A DNA stretch of 64,000 nucleotides from Paracoccaceae bacterium (GTDB lineage Bacteria; Pseudomonadota; Alphaproteobacteria; Rhodobacterales; Rhodobacteraceae), in NCBI GenBank assembly GCA_014872875.1, contig WKFI01000011.1, forward strand, positions 310,001 to 374,000, read 5' to 3'. Below the pieces are notes generated by a model. That model did not search any database. It was not told the DNA's origin and saw nothing but the letters and a program-made list of their open reading frames with translations. Below, one piece after another: positions 8,264-17,184 of this stretch (its first letter is position 1; every line of letters starts with the position of its first letter). Position numbers and translations under genes: made by a program.

Positions 8264-8977
8264 ATGGCTGATTTCCTTCTGGTCCATGGATCTTGCCACG
8301 GCGCCTGGTGTTGGCGCGATTTGATCCCTGCGTTGGAGCATCTGGGCCATAGCGCCCGTGCCATTGATCTGCCCGGCAACGGCGCGGACACAACACCTTT
8401 GGCCCAGGTTACGCTGGAAGACACCGCCAAGGCCATCCAGAGGGCCAGCCGTCCAAGCACAATCGTGATGGCCCATTCCTGGGGCGGGGTCCCGATGACA
8501 CTGGCCGCGGATCAGGCGCCGGAATTCATGGCCGGGCTGATCTATCTTTGCGCCTATGTCCCACTGCCGGAACTGTCGATGATCGACATGCGAAAACGTG
8601 CCAAACGACAACCGCTGGCCCAGGCCGTCATCAAGGACCCACAAGGTGTCAGCTATGTCGTGGACACAGACCAGCAACGTCGAATCTTTTACCACGATTG
8701 CACCGATGAAACGGTCCGCTTTGCCCAAGCCCAATTGCGCCCCCAGGCCATCCGCCCGCAGGACACTCCCGTCCCTCTGACCGGATCATGGCGGTCCATA
8801 CCGCACCATTACATCCTGTGCGAACAGGACGGTGCCATCCCGCCGGAATATCAGGCCGAGATGGTTTCGGATTGGCCCCGCTCCCAGGTCCACAGCCTGC
8901 CAACCTCCCACTCCCCCTTCTTCTCGGCCCCTAAACAGCTCGCCCAGATGATGGACCAAATCTCGAAGGACCTGTAA
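8264..8977 (+). CDS. Alpha/beta hydrolase, methylesterase/hydroxynitrile lyase-like
   Basis: This 237-residue alpha/beta hydrolase opens with FLLVHGSCHGAWCW, the hallmark of the plant-methylesterase / hydroxynitrile-lyase-like group. The nucleophile is S72 in AHSWGG, and the catalytic histidine is in SLPTSHSPFFSAPKQ close to the C-terminus. It lies between pcaD and pcaB; the pcaB start overlaps its stop codon (TAATG), so translation is coupled. In bacteria such enzymes hydrolyse small aromatic or alkyl esters. A role in feeding an aromatic ester into the beta-ketoadipate route is an inference from position only. Confidence 0.83.
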   Translation: MADFLLVHGSCHGAWCWRDLIPALEHLGHSARAIDLPGNGADTTPLAQVTLEDTAKAIQRASRPSTIVMAHSWGGVPMTLAADQAPEFMAGLIYLCAYVPLPELSMIDMRKRAKRQPLAQAVIKDPQGVSYVVDTDQQRRIFYHDCTDETVRFAQAQLRPQAIRPQDTPVPLTGSWRSIPHHYILCEQDGAIPPEYQAEMVSDWPRSQVHSLPTSHSPFFSAPKQLAQMMDQISKDL

Positions 8978-10305
8978 TGGCCGCATCCGTTTTCGACTCT
9001 CCCCTGTTCGGCGATCTTTTTCCAGCTGGCGATGTGGGCCGCCTGTTCACAGATACGGCCGAGTTGCGCGCCATGCTGCTGGTCGAAGGCGCCCTGGCTA
9101 AGGCGCAGGCCCAACATGGCCTGATCCCAGAGGACAGCGCCGACGCCATAAAACGCGCCACGCTGGAGATCCAGCTGGATCCCGGCGCTTTACGCAAACC
9201 CACCGGAACCAACGGGGTATCCGTGCCGGGCATGGTTGCCCTGTTCCGATCTGAAATGCAGGCACCAGAACATGCGCAATATGTACATTGGGGTGCGACC
9301 TCTCAGGACATCATTGACACCGGGTTGATGCTGCGACTGCGCCAGGCCTGTGGATTAATCGAAACCGATCTGCAGACTGTCGTGAGTCATCTCGCGAAAC
9401 TGGCCGAAGCCCATTCCGAAACGCCCATGCCCGGCCGCACTTATGGGCAGGTCGCGACTCCGACCAGCTTTGGAGCCGTGGTCGCAAGCTGGGGGACGCC
9501 GATCCTGAACCTTTTGGACGAGTTGCCCGCACTACGCGAAACCTGCCTGTTGGTGTCGCTCTCCGGTGCGGCGGGAACAGCATCCGCCCTTGGCTCCAAA
9601 GCTACCGACCTGCGTAGAGATTTAGCCGCTGGGCTTGGTCTCACGGACCCTCAATGCAGCTGGCACACCGACCGGACACCCATCCTGCGGATATCTGACT
9701 GGTGTACGCGGGTAACGTTAGCCTTGGGCAAGATTGGCGAAGATGCAACCGAGCTTGTTCAAACCGGTATTCAGGAACTGTCCCTGGGGGGGGCCGGAGC
9801 CTCTTCGACCATGCCGCAAAAACAAAACCCGGTGCAGCCGTCGGTGCTGGTGGCCTTGTCGAGGCAGACATCCGGTATGGCCAGTATCCTCCAAAGTGCA
9901 GCGATCCACCGGCACCAGCGTGACGGGGCCGCCTGGTTCACTGAATGGATGTGTTTGCCTCAGATCGTGCTTGGTGCTGCCAGCGCGGCACGCGTTGCGG
10001 GTTCGCTTTGCCAGAACTTGACCCCTCAGGTCGAACAGATGCGCCGCTCAACCGATGGTTCATTGGGGATGATCCTCGCCGAGGCGTTCAGCTTTGCTTT
10101 GGCCGAACTGATGCCCCGCCCCGACGCCCAGGCCGCTGTCAAGGCGCTGTGTCGCGAAGCGCAGGCCAGTGACACACATCTTCGCGACCTTGTGACGCGG
10201 GATTATCCTGATCTCGATGCCCTGAACCTTTTTGAGGTCGAACAGCAGTTGGGTCAGGCTCCGCAAGAGGCAAAGGCATTCGTTGAGCGCGCCCGCCGGG
10301 TGTGA
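8977..10305 (+). CDS. pcaB: 3-carboxy-cis,cis-muconate cycloisomerase, PcaB
   Basis: This 442-residue protein belongs to the fumarase/aspartase superfamily. The family signature GASSTMPQKQNPVQP lies at about residues 273-286, and the HWGATSQDIIDTG active-site segment and the PGRTYGQVATPTSFG segment are also present. This pattern is typical of PcaB, which lactonises 3-carboxy-cis,cis-muconate to 4-carboxymuconolactone. The downstream product would reach the PcaD-like enzyme at 7470. Adenylosuccinate lyase is the main alternative, but the length, the MPQKQNP signature and the pcaD neighbour favour PcaB. Confidence 0.87.
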   Translation: MAASVFDSPLFGDLFPAGDVGRLFTDTAELRAMLLVEGALAKAQAQHGLIPEDSADAIKRATLEIQLDPGALRKPTGTNGVSVPGMVALFRSEMQAPEHAQYVHWGATSQDIIDTGLMLRLRQACGLIETDLQTVVSHLAKLAEAHSETPMPGRTYGQVATPTSFGAVVASWGTPILNLLDELPALRETCLLVSLSGAAGTASALGSKATDLRRDLAAGLGLTDPQCSWHTDRTPILRISDWCTRVTLALGKIGEDATELVQTGIQELSLGGAGASSTMPQKQNPVQPSVLVALSRQTSGMASILQSAAIHRHQRDGAAWFTEWMCLPQIVLGAASAARVAGSLCQNLTPQVEQMRRSTDGSLGMILAEAFSFALAELMPRPDAQAAVKALCREAQASDTHLRDLVTRDYPDLDALNLFEVEQQLGQAPQEAKAFVERARRV

Positions 10306-10452
10306 AACACCGAGGCTGGCGCCTTGGACTGGGAGGTAATTCCCGTGTGTGGATCGGCCGGTTGGGCTGAGAACACCGGGTCCCCTGCCGTGTCGTCTGA
10401 GCCATGACCTGCCGTAACGTCTTGCGTGGCGCGCTCGCCTCTCCTAGCGTTC

Positions 10453-11685
10453 ATGCATTCTGAACTCATTGCGAGCCTGCATTTGCGCCTGCCTGTTCTC
10501 TTTCTTCTGGCCACCGTCATGCTGGATGCCATGGGCATAGGGCTGATAATGCCGATCATGCCAGCCCTGATCCGAGAGGTTCAGGGTGGTAACCTGGCCG
10601 ACGCGGCCCTCTGGGGCGGCGTTCTGTCCACGGTGTTTGCAGTGATGCAATTCCTGTTTTCGCCGCTTCTGGGCAATCTGTCGGACCGCTACGGGCGCCG
10701 CCCGGTTCTTTTGGTTTCGCTGATTGCCATGTCCGCCACTTATTTCCTGATGGCGATTGCCACGTCGATCTGGCTGCTGCTGATCGGGCGAGTTCTCTCG
10801 GGCATCACCTCTGCCACCCATGCCACGGCTGGAGCCTACATGGCGGACATTTCCGAGCCCGCCAAGAAGGCCGCCAACTTCGGCTTGCTGGGCGCGGGCT
10901 TCGGTGTCGGTTTCGTCCTTGGCCCATTGGTTGGCGGGTTGCTGGGCGAGTTGGGGACACGGGCACCGTTTTATGCGGCAGGCATTCTGGTTGCAGCAAA
11001 CGCGTTGCTGGGCTTCTTCGTCATGGGAGAAACAGTGACCGAAGACGCCAAGCGTCCCTTTGACCTGAAGCGTGCAAACCCGCTGGGGGCATTTGCCCAC
11101 ATGGCACGCCTTCCGGGCATTGCCCCGTTGATGCTTGTCTATTTCGTCTATTCGGTGGCCCTCTATGTCTACCCCGCGATCTGGTCCTATTTCACCGAGG
11201 CCCGATTTGGGTGGAGCCCCAAATTCATCGGTCTTTCACTGGGTGTTTTCGGGGTTTCGATGGCCTTGGTACAGGGCGTCCTGATCCGAGTAACCCTGCG
11301 CCGCTTCGGTGAACGCCGCACAGTGATCTATGGTCATATCGCCGATGCCGTGGCTTTTGCAATGCTTGCCTTCGTGACCAGCGGCATGTTTGCCCTGATC
11401 CTCACCCCCATTGCCGCCTTGGGTGCTGTGGTTTCCCCCGCGTTGCAGGGTTTGATGTCACAGAGAGTTGGAGATGATGAACAGGGAGAGCTGCAGGGAG
11501 TGCTGACCTCGGTCCATGCCTTGTCGATGATCGTGTCGCCGCTGCTGATGGCCTCGACCTTTGCAGTGTTCACCCAAGACAATGCCCCGATCCATTTTCC
11601 CGGAGCACCCTTCCTGCTGGCAATGGCGTTGGTTCTGTTGGGAGTCGGGATTTTCCTGCGCACGGACACCCGGACCACCGACTGA
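10453..11685 (+). CDS. MFS transporter, TetA-like drug exporter
   Basis: This protein of about 410 residues has the 12-helix major facilitator layout. Motif A in loop 2-3 is visible as GNLSDRYGRRP, TM1 carries LDAMGIGLIMPIMPALI as in TetA-type tetracycline/H+ antiporters, and motif C-like glycines occur in LGAGFGVGFVLGPLVGG. It sits in the inner membrane and probably exports a small hydrophobic compound with proton influx. ATG 10453 is preferred over GTG 10426 because the family begins shortly before TM1; neither has a good ribosome site. No TetR regulator is adjacent, so a resistance role is not supported by context. Confidence 0.85.
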   Translation: MHSELIASLHLRLPVLFLLATVMLDAMGIGLIMPIMPALIREVQGGNLADAALWGGVLSTVFAVMQFLFSPLLGNLSDRYGRRPVLLVSLIAMSATYFLMAIATSIWLLLIGRVLSGITSATHATAGAYMADISEPAKKAANFGLLGAGFGVGFVLGPLVGGLLGELGTRAPFYAAGILVAANALLGFFVMGETVTEDAKRPFDLKRANPLGAFAHMARLPGIAPLMLVYFVYSVALYVYPAIWSYFTEARFGWSPKFIGLSLGVFGVSMALVQGVLIRVTLRRFGERRTVIYGHIADAVAFAMLAFVTSGMFALILTPIAALGAVVSPALQGLMSQRVGDDEQGELQGVLTSVHALSMIVSPLLMASTFAVFTQDNAPIHFPGAPFLLAMALVLLGVGIFLRTDTRTTD

Positions 11686-11791
11686 CCTGTTCCGTGGCGT
11701 AATACCGACAAGACGGCGCCGGTTTCCGGCTTGCACCACGCCCAAGCGCGCGCCACCCTGTTCGGCAAGAAGAGCGGAAAAGGGGGAGATC

Positions 11792-12883
11792 ATGCAAACC
11801 ATCAAGGCAGCTGTGTGTCACGAATTCGGATCACCCCTGGTGATCGAACAGGTGCATCTGGCAGACCCCGGGCTGGGCGAAGTCGAGGTGACGTTGGACG
11901 CGGTGGCGATTTGCCATTCCGACATTTCTTATGCCGAGGGAGCCTGGGGCGGGCACCTTCCTGCCGTGTACGGACACGAGGCTGCCGGGATCGTCACAGC
12001 AATCGGCGCCGGCGTTTCGGGCTTCAAGACCGGCGACAGCGTTGTTGTCACATTGATCCGGTCCTGCGGGACTTGCCCCAGCTGTGCGGGCGGTAAACCC
12101 ACGATTTGTGAAACCCCCTATGACACTGTCAAAGGCCCACTAACCACCGCTGAGGATGGCCCGCTGGAACAGGCCATGGCCTGTGGCGCGTTTGCGGAAA
12201 AGGTGGTCGTGGATCAACGACAGATCGTCAAGATTCCGGAAGACATGGACAAGGATGTTGCAAGCCTTTTGTCCTGCGGCGTTATCACGGGGGTCGGGGC
12301 CGCGGTGAATGCGGCTGGGCTGCGCGCTGGTCAAGACGTTGTAGTGATTGGGGCCGGCGGGGTTGGTCTGAACGCCATCCAAGGCGCGCGCATCGCTGGT
12401 GCCCGCAGGATCGTTGCCGTGGACATGACTGAAGAAAAGCTGGAGATCGCCGAGGAATTCGGCGCGACTCATGGTGTGCTGGCCACGCTCGCCGCTCCTT
12501 GGAAAGCCGCCTACAAGGCGCTTGGCGGGCGCGGAGCGGACGCAGTTCTGGTCACCGTCGGCGCAATTCCCGCCTACGAGCAGGCACTGCGTTATCTGGG
12601 ACGTGGGGGAAAGGCGATCATGATCGGGATGCCCCATTCCGGGGCCAAGGCTGAATATGAACCGGTGGTCATGGCTGCCATCGGACAGGGGTTGATCGGC
12701 TCAAAGATGGGGGATGTCGTCATTCAACGCGATATTCCCTGGATGATCGACCTGTATCAGCAGGGCCGCCTGAAACTGGACGAGCTCATTTCGAACCGCT
12801 GGTCCTTGGAGCAGATCAACGAGGCGATTGCCGATACCAAGACTGGCAGTGCAAAACGGAATGTGATTCTGTTCGACAGATAG
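11792..12883 (+). CDS. Zinc-dependent alcohol dehydrogenase
   Basis: This 363-residue medium-chain dehydrogenase shows both zinc sites: the catalytic site with C41 (AICHSD) and H62-E63 (YGHEAAG), and the structural site with C92, C95, C98 and C106 (CGTCPSCAGGKPTIC). The Rossmann motif VVIGAGGVGLNAIQGA binds NAD(H). The inserted loop between about residues 110 and 130 resembles the class III / formaldehyde-dehydrogenase-like branch. ATG 11792 is chosen because AGGGGGAG precedes it; an in-frame extension upstream overlaps the MFS gene and is not credible. The substrate is unknown. Confidence 0.9.
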   Translation: MQTIKAAVCHEFGSPLVIEQVHLADPGLGEVEVTLDAVAICHSDISYAEGAWGGHLPAVYGHEAAGIVTAIGAGVSGFKTGDSVVVTLIRSCGTCPSCAGGKPTICETPYDTVKGPLTTAEDGPLEQAMACGAFAEKVVVDQRQIVKIPEDMDKDVASLLSCGVITGVGAAVNAAGLRAGQDVVVIGAGGVGLNAIQGARIAGARRIVAVDMTEEKLEIAEEFGATHGVLATLAAPWKAAYKALGGRGADAVLVTVGAIPAYEQALRYLGRGGKAIMIGMPHSGAKAEYEPVVMAAIGQGLIGSKMGDVVIQRDIPWMIDLYQQGRLKLDELISNRWSLEQINEAIADTKTGSAKRNVILFDR

Positions 12884-12925
12884 AGCACAGGGGCGGACCT
12901 TCGCCCCACCACCGGAGCCTCACCG

Positions 12926-13294
12926 ATGCTGAAATTCCTAACCGATCTGTTCAAGCCTGAAGTTGCGAAGGCGCCGCCGATCACCTCGGAAACTTCGATG
13001 AATTTCGATGCCGGCGATGTACGCCCCTTTCTTATCGGCCTGCTGAACAATCCGCGTTTCGGCTTACCCGCAGACCTACCCACCGTGGTTGCACAGGCGC
13101 TACCGGGACTCCCGACAGGTGGCAAACATCGCTGGCGCATCGACGGGGATTTCGACAAAACCAAGGTCCAGATCGAGATCGAGGTCTTGATGGACGATGT
13201 TGACGCCCCGGATCTGTACTTTTTTTCAACCCAATCCGTGATCCAGGAGATCGACCGGGAACTGATCGCCTTTGGCGCATTGATGGAGCATTAG
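12926..13294 (+). CDS. Hypothetical protein
   Basis: I do not recognise this 122-residue protein. It has no signal peptide or membrane helix. The sequence is moderately acidic, with a predicted beta-rich middle (HRWRIDGDFDKTKVQIEIEVLMDD) and a C-terminal helix (TQSVIQEIDRELIAFGALMEH). A GGAG site precedes the ATG. It lies 42 bp after the alcohol dehydrogenase and 3 bp before the enolase-superfamily gene, so it is probably cotranscribed with the latter. A short G/C hairpin lies just upstream at 12890-12907. Confidence 0.7.
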   Translation: MLKFLTDLFKPEVAKAPPITSETSMNFDAGDVRPFLIGLLNNPRFGLPADLPTVVAQALPGLPTGGKHRWRIDGDFDKTKVQIEIEVLMDDVDAPDLYFFSTQSVIQEIDRELIAFGALMEH

Positions 13295-13297
13295 GCC

Positions 13298-14536
13298 ATG
13301 AAATTGCAGGATCTGGACATCATCGTCACCGCGCCGCCTGCGCCAGGCTGGGGTGGACGATATTGGATACTGGTCAAAGTTACGACCGATACGGGTATTG
13401 TCGGATGGGGAGAGTGCTATGCCTCGACCATCGGACCAGAGGCAATGAAACACGTGATCCGCGATGTCTTCGAGCGGCATATGGACGGATCGAACCCTGA
13501 AGACATCGAGCTGATGTTCCGGCGGATCTATTCCTCGGGCTTCACCCAACGGCCCGACCTGACCGTCATGGGCGCTTGGTCCGGGCTGGAAATGGCCTGC
13601 TGGGATATTCTGGGCAAGGATCGGGACAGGCCGGTTTATGCGCTGATCGGCGGCAAGATGAATGACCGGGTGCGCGCCTACAGCTATCTCTATCCGCTCC
13701 CACATCACAACATGACCGATTTCTGGACCTCTCCCGAAATGGCGGCTGAGGTGGCCGGACATCTGGTGGAAAAAGGCTATACAGCCGTCAAATTCGACCC
13801 TGCAGGCCCTTATACCATGCGTGGCGGCCACATGCCCGCGATGAGCGATATTTCACTCTCGGTGGCCTTCTGCAAAGCCATTCGCGAAGCCGTAGGCGAC
13901 AAGGCAGACCTGCTGTTCGGCACGCATGGGCAATTCAGCACCGCAGGCGCCATCCGGTTGGGTCAGGCGTTGGAGGCATATTCGCCACTGTGGTATGAAG
14001 AACCCATTCCGCCCGACAACTTTTCCGAAATGGCCAAAGTGGCCCAAGCCGTACGGATCCCTGTTGCTACGGGTGAACGCCTGACCACCAAGGCCGAGTT
14101 CGCTGCCGTTCTGCAGTCAGGAGCCGCCACGATCCTGCAACCGGCCCTCGGTCGGGCTGGGGGGATCTGGGAGATGAAGAAGGTCGCGGCAATAGCAGAA
14201 GTGTACAACGCGCAGATGGCCCCGCATCTTTATGCTGGCCCAATCGAATGGGCCGCGAATATCCAGCTGGCGGTGTCGATCCCGAACATATTGCTGGCCG
14301 AAACCATCGAAACACCGTTCCACGATCAGCTCATCAAAAGCTCGATCAAGGTAGAAGACGGGTTCATTCCCGCCCCTACCGCACCGGGTCTTGGAATCGA
14401 AGTAGACGAAGCGTTGGCTCTTGCGCATCCCTTCACCGGCGAGGATCTTCACCTGAACATGCGCGAAGAGCCCTGTGATTACGCCAATGGCAACGCGTTT
14501 CAGGGCGGTTCTCCGGCAGTAGATCCCGAAGCATAG
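13298..14536 (+). CDS. Enolase-superfamily sugar acid dehydratase (mandelate racemase/muconate lactonizing family)
   Basis: This 412-residue protein has the N-terminal capping domain and C-terminal TIM barrel of the mandelate racemase group. Metal ligands and acid/base residues appear in DLLFGTHGQF, WYEEPIPPDN and ATGERL, and a catalytic-type histidine in QMAPHLYAGP. The HGQF and MAPH pattern with the conserved GERL resembles galactonate/mannonate dehydratases, which remove water from aldonic acids to give 2-keto-3-deoxy acids. It starts with a GGAG site 3 bp after the upstream hypothetical gene. No kinase, aldolase or sugar transporter is adjacent, so the substrate stays open. Confidence 0.85.
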   Translation: MKLQDLDIIVTAPPAPGWGGRYWILVKVTTDTGIVGWGECYASTIGPEAMKHVIRDVFERHMDGSNPEDIELMFRRIYSSGFTQRPDLTVMGAWSGLEMACWDILGKDRDRPVYALIGGKMNDRVRAYSYLYPLPHHNMTDFWTSPEMAAEVAGHLVEKGYTAVKFDPAGPYTMRGGHMPAMSDISLSVAFCKAIREAVGDKADLLFGTHGQFSTAGAIRLGQALEAYSPLWYEEPIPPDNFSEMAKVAQAVRIPVATGERLTTKAEFAAVLQSGAATILQPALGRAGGIWEMKKVAAIAEVYNAQMAPHLYAGPIEWAANIQLAVSIPNILLAETIETPFHDQLIKSSIKVEDGFIPAPTAPGLGIEVDEALALAHPFTGEDLHLNMREEPCDYANGNAFQGGSPAVDPEA

Positions 14537-14738
14537 CCCGACGACCATTTACACCGCTCACCCCCTTGAAACGGAACCTGCTGACCGTGCGAATGGGAGT
14601 CACATGTTGCTTTTGACCCGGCAGCGTTCGGGGAAATGGCAGGCTGACAGCGTTGGCGGCCTGCTGAAACGTTTCCTGGGCAAACAAATGCCCTCTGACC
14701 TGCTTCCCCCGCTGGCTTGTTACAAGCAGGGGCACATC

Positions 14739-15557
14739 TCAACACTCCACGGGAGGAACGGCCCGCTGATAGAGATGCCAGGTGGTGTGCCCCAGTATCG
14801 GCAAGGTGAAGACCAGGCCAAGAAACGCCGGAACCAGCGATACCAACATGGTAATCGCGATGATCGCCGCCCAGCCCAGCATGACGACCGGGTTTTCCCG
14901 GACCACCCGAATGGACATCAGCATGGCGGAAATAAAGTCGGTTTCCCGATCCAGAAGCATCGGCATCGCCACGACGGTGACCGAGAACAGAACAGCAGAC
15001 AAAAAAGCGCCAACACAGGTGCCGATCGCAAGGAACGTCCAACCTTCCGCTGTGAAGAACACCGTGTTCAGAAATCCGTCTAAATCCGAAAACGACGCGT
15101 CCTGCAAAACGATCACCAGCACTGTTCGAAACTGGTAGAACCACACCCAGATGATGAACAACGTGACAAAGGCCATCCAGCCCATCTCGCGTTTGCGCTG
15201 GTTGGCCATGACGGTGAGGATATCCGACCAACCGAAACTCTCTCCCGACTGCAATCGGCGCGACATCTCATACAGCCCGGCGGCAGCAAATGGCGCGACC
15301 AAGGGAAAGCAGACGATGGCGGGAATGATCATCCAGATCTTTCCCAACCAGACCAGACACCAGACCAAAAGGATCCCGAAAACCGCATAGAACAGACCGA
15401 AGAAGCCACTCATGGCGGGGCGCGCAAGAAAATCGGCCAGCCCGGCTTGCAACGACGCGATCACATCACCCTTCGTCACCACATTCACCTCCGGCAGGCC
15501 CGGAGTTTGCGGTTTCGGATTGTTTGGCGGCTTTGTTCCTGTGGAATTGGTTGTCAT
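14739..15557 (-). CDS. DUF2189 family integral membrane protein
   Basis: This 272-residue inner membrane protein has a proline/asparagine-rich cytoplasmic N-terminus (PPNNPKPQTPGLPEV) and about six hydrophobic helices. Characteristic features are the paired PAIVCFPLVAPFAAAGLYEMSRRLQ segment, the FGWSDILTVM loop, and a C-terminal NPVVMLGWAAII helix followed by LPILGHTTWHLYQR. This matches the DUF2189 family of predicted membrane proteins, whose function is unknown. ATG 15557 has a GGAGG site; the in-frame extension upstream is not needed. It follows the permease gene on the same strand but is separated from it by a strong terminator. Confidence 0.82.
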   Translation of the reverse strand: MTTNSTGTKPPNNPKPQTPGLPEVNVVTKGDVIASLQAGLADFLARPAMSGFFGLFYAVFGILLVWCLVWLGKIWMIIPAIVCFPLVAPFAAAGLYEMSRRLQSGESFGWSDILTVMANQRKREMGWMAFVTLFIIWVWFYQFRTVLVIVLQDASFSDLDGFLNTVFFTAEGWTFLAIGTCVGAFLSAVLFSVTVVAMPMLLDRETDFISAMLMSIRVVRENPVVMLGWAAIIAITMLVSLVPAFLGLVFTLPILGHTTWHLYQRAVPPVEC

Positions 15558-15664
15558 GACACGGTCCTCCCAAACGCATCGCGTCGGTCCGGTTGGCAAC
15601 AGAACCAACGGTGAAAAAGCGCGCCCTTTGCGACAACTCTGCATCAGGTCTGACAACAGAACAA

Positions 15665-15690
15665 GGGCGGGAGGAATAACCCTCCCGCCC
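15665..15690 (-). terminator. Rho-independent terminator after the permease gene
   Basis: A perfect 10-bp stem (GGGCGGGAGG at 15665-15674 with CCTCCCGCCC at 15681-15690) encloses a 6-base loop. Read on the minus strand it is followed by the T-rich run TTGTTCTGTTG. It lies 18 bp past the permease stop at 15708, so it should end the ArsR-permease transcript before the DUF2189 gene. Confidence 0.85.
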
Positions 15691-15707
15691 CGTGTTCGAT
15701 TGATCAG

Positions 15708-16736
15708 TTACACCAGCTGAAAGACAATCCCTGACAGAATGGCACCGCTAACGCCCAAGGTCAGATAGGTGGCAAAGACCCGGGGCTTGACCAGCGACCA
15801 GACCGCAGCCATTGCCGGAACCGAGCTGATGGCCCCCGCGACCATGAAGGACATGGCGGCTCCTGCACTCATCCCTTGTTCGATCAACCCCGCCAGCAGC
15901 GGCGGCGCGACATAGGAATTCAGGTAAGCTGGCATGCCAACCAGGGCAGCAATCGCGATCGGGGCGACGCCTTCTCCGCCTACCAAAGTCGCAATCAGGT
16001 CGGCCGGCACGTAGTGCACCAACAGTGCTTCCAACACATAGGCCAAAGCCAGCCATTTCAGCAGGAACAAACCGTTGTTTACGAATTCCTTGCGGAACAC
16101 AACGCGCCGCTCATCACTCTGCCAGAATTTCCAGACCGGTTTTTCTGGCTGTTTCGGTCCGCAGCCACAGCAGCTTTTTTGCTCATAGACTTTCAGCGGC
16201 GCGGAAAATGCGCCCTGACTGGCCAGGGCCTTGACCAGGAACCCGCCAAACAGACCCAGAGCAACGGCGGCAACCGCCTTGCCGATGGCAAAGGGCCAGC
16301 CCAATGCACCCGCCGTGATCAGCAAGGTCGGCGGATCGATCAAGGGCGAGCTGAGCCAAAAGGCCATGACCGCCGACAATGGCGCGCCCAGAGCCAGAAG
16401 CCCGGCGATGAACGGTATCACCTCGCAGGAACAAAACGGCGCCAGACCACCGAACAGGGCCGCCAGGAAAATCATCCGAGTTTCCCGGCCTTCAAAGGCT
16501 TTGGCAACCATCGCTTCGGCGCCTGTTGCCTTGAGATAGGCCAGCAAAAGAACCGCAAACAGGATGTAGCGCGCCGTATGTGCCAGGGCCGATGCGGCAA
16601 ACACCCCAACCGATTGAAAATTGGCCGGATCGAGAATGGCCACGGCTACCAGCAAACCTGCGCTCAACGCCCAGGGAGTTTTCAACCAAGCACCCAAGGC
16701 GCGGGTGACTTCAGGTTTTTGCGTCAACTCAACCAT
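15708..16736 (-). CDS. Permease of the ArsP/YraQ type (metal or metalloid efflux)
   Basis: This 342-residue polytopic protein has two four-to-five-helix halves, as in the PF03773 permease family that includes the organoarsenical exporter ArsP and predicted Cu/Zn efflux proteins. The diagnostic PFCSCEVIPF motif (C102, C104) lies in the first half. A cytosolic loop carries KSCCGCGPK (C189, C190, C192), a possible thiol metal-binding site. It overlaps the upstream ArsR repressor by 8 bp, so both should be controlled by that repressor and its palindromic operator. The transported ion could be an organoarsenical, copper, zinc or another thiophilic metal. Terminated by the hairpin at 15665-15690. 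Confidence 0.88.
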   Translation of the reverse strand: MVELTQKPEVTRALGAWLKTPWALSAGLLVAVAILDPANFQSVGVFAASALAHTARYILFAVLLLAYLKATGAEAMVAKAFEGRETRMIFLAALFGGLAPFCSCEVIPFIAGLLALGAPLSAVMAFWLSSPLIDPPTLLITAGALGWPFAIGKAVAAVALGLFGGFLVKALASQGAFSAPLKVYEQKSCCGCGPKQPEKPVWKFWQSDERRVVFRKEFVNNGLFLLKWLALAYVLEALLVHYVPADLIATLVGGEGVAPIAIAALVGMPAYLNSYVAPPLLAGLIEQGMSAGAAMSFMVAGAISSVPAMAAVWSLVKPRVFATYLTLGVSGAILSGIVFQLV

Positions 16737-17040
16737 CGTTCGCAGCCTTTCTCATTTCGTCGGCACAGCATTCGCTGACAATGAATTCAGCCAACATGTT
16801 GAGATGGTCGAAGCAGGCTCGATTGACGACGCTGCGTCCGATCTTTTCCTGCTCCACTACCCCAGCCCCAGCAAGGAACTTCAGGTGATGCGCCAATGTG
16901 GACGGCGCTATGCCGGTCCGGTCCTGTACTTCGCCCACGGTCAACCCGGTTTTACCTGCTCGGATCAGGCATCTGAGCACCTGCAGCCGGGCTTCGGACC
17001 CCATGGCGGCAAATCCTTGTGCTGCTTCTTCCCATTGCAT
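16729..17040 (-). CDS. ArsR-family metal(loid)-responsive repressor
   Basis: This 103-residue winged-helix regulator has the ArsR layout: GSEARLQVLRCLI helices, the recognition helix APSTLAHHLKFL, and the wing QEKIGRSVVNRA. Candidate sensing thiols are C24 in the DNA-binding part and the vicinal C91-C92 (SECCADE) in the last helix. ATG 17040 is chosen because GGAG lies 8 bp upstream; a longer in-frame start would run through the operator. It precedes and overlaps the permease gene, the standard arrangement of an autoregulated metal efflux operon. Confidence 0.9.
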   Translation of the reverse strand: MQWEEAAQGFAAMGSEARLQVLRCLIRAGKTGLTVGEVQDRTGIAPSTLAHHLKFLAGAGVVEQEKIGRSVVNRACFDHLNMLAEFIVSECCADEMRKAANDG

Positions 17041-17062
17041 CGCAATGACTCCAATTGATTCG

Positions 17063-17078
17063 ATAAAACTAGTTTTAT
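17063..17078. promoter_or_regulatory. Perfect 16-bp palindrome, candidate ArsR operator
   Basis: The sequence ATAAAACTAGTTTTAT is a perfect palindrome located 23 bp upstream of the ArsR start at 17040 and 107 bp upstream of the second, divergent ArsR gene at 17185. AT-rich symmetric sites are typical ArsR-family operators. Which of the two regulators binds it is not shown. Confidence 0.65.
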
Positions 17079-17184
17079 GGTTTCTTTTGTCAGATTGCAA
17101 CCACCGGCTCGCATTTTCTTGATCATGCAAGCCTCTTCACATCCGGAACGCGACCTTTATACTAAGATAACATTTTCGGGATCT

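Noticed and set aside
12890-12907. Hairpin GGGGCG / CGCCCC after the alcohol dehydrogenase gene
   Set aside because: The stem is short and no T-run follows, so it is not called as a terminator.
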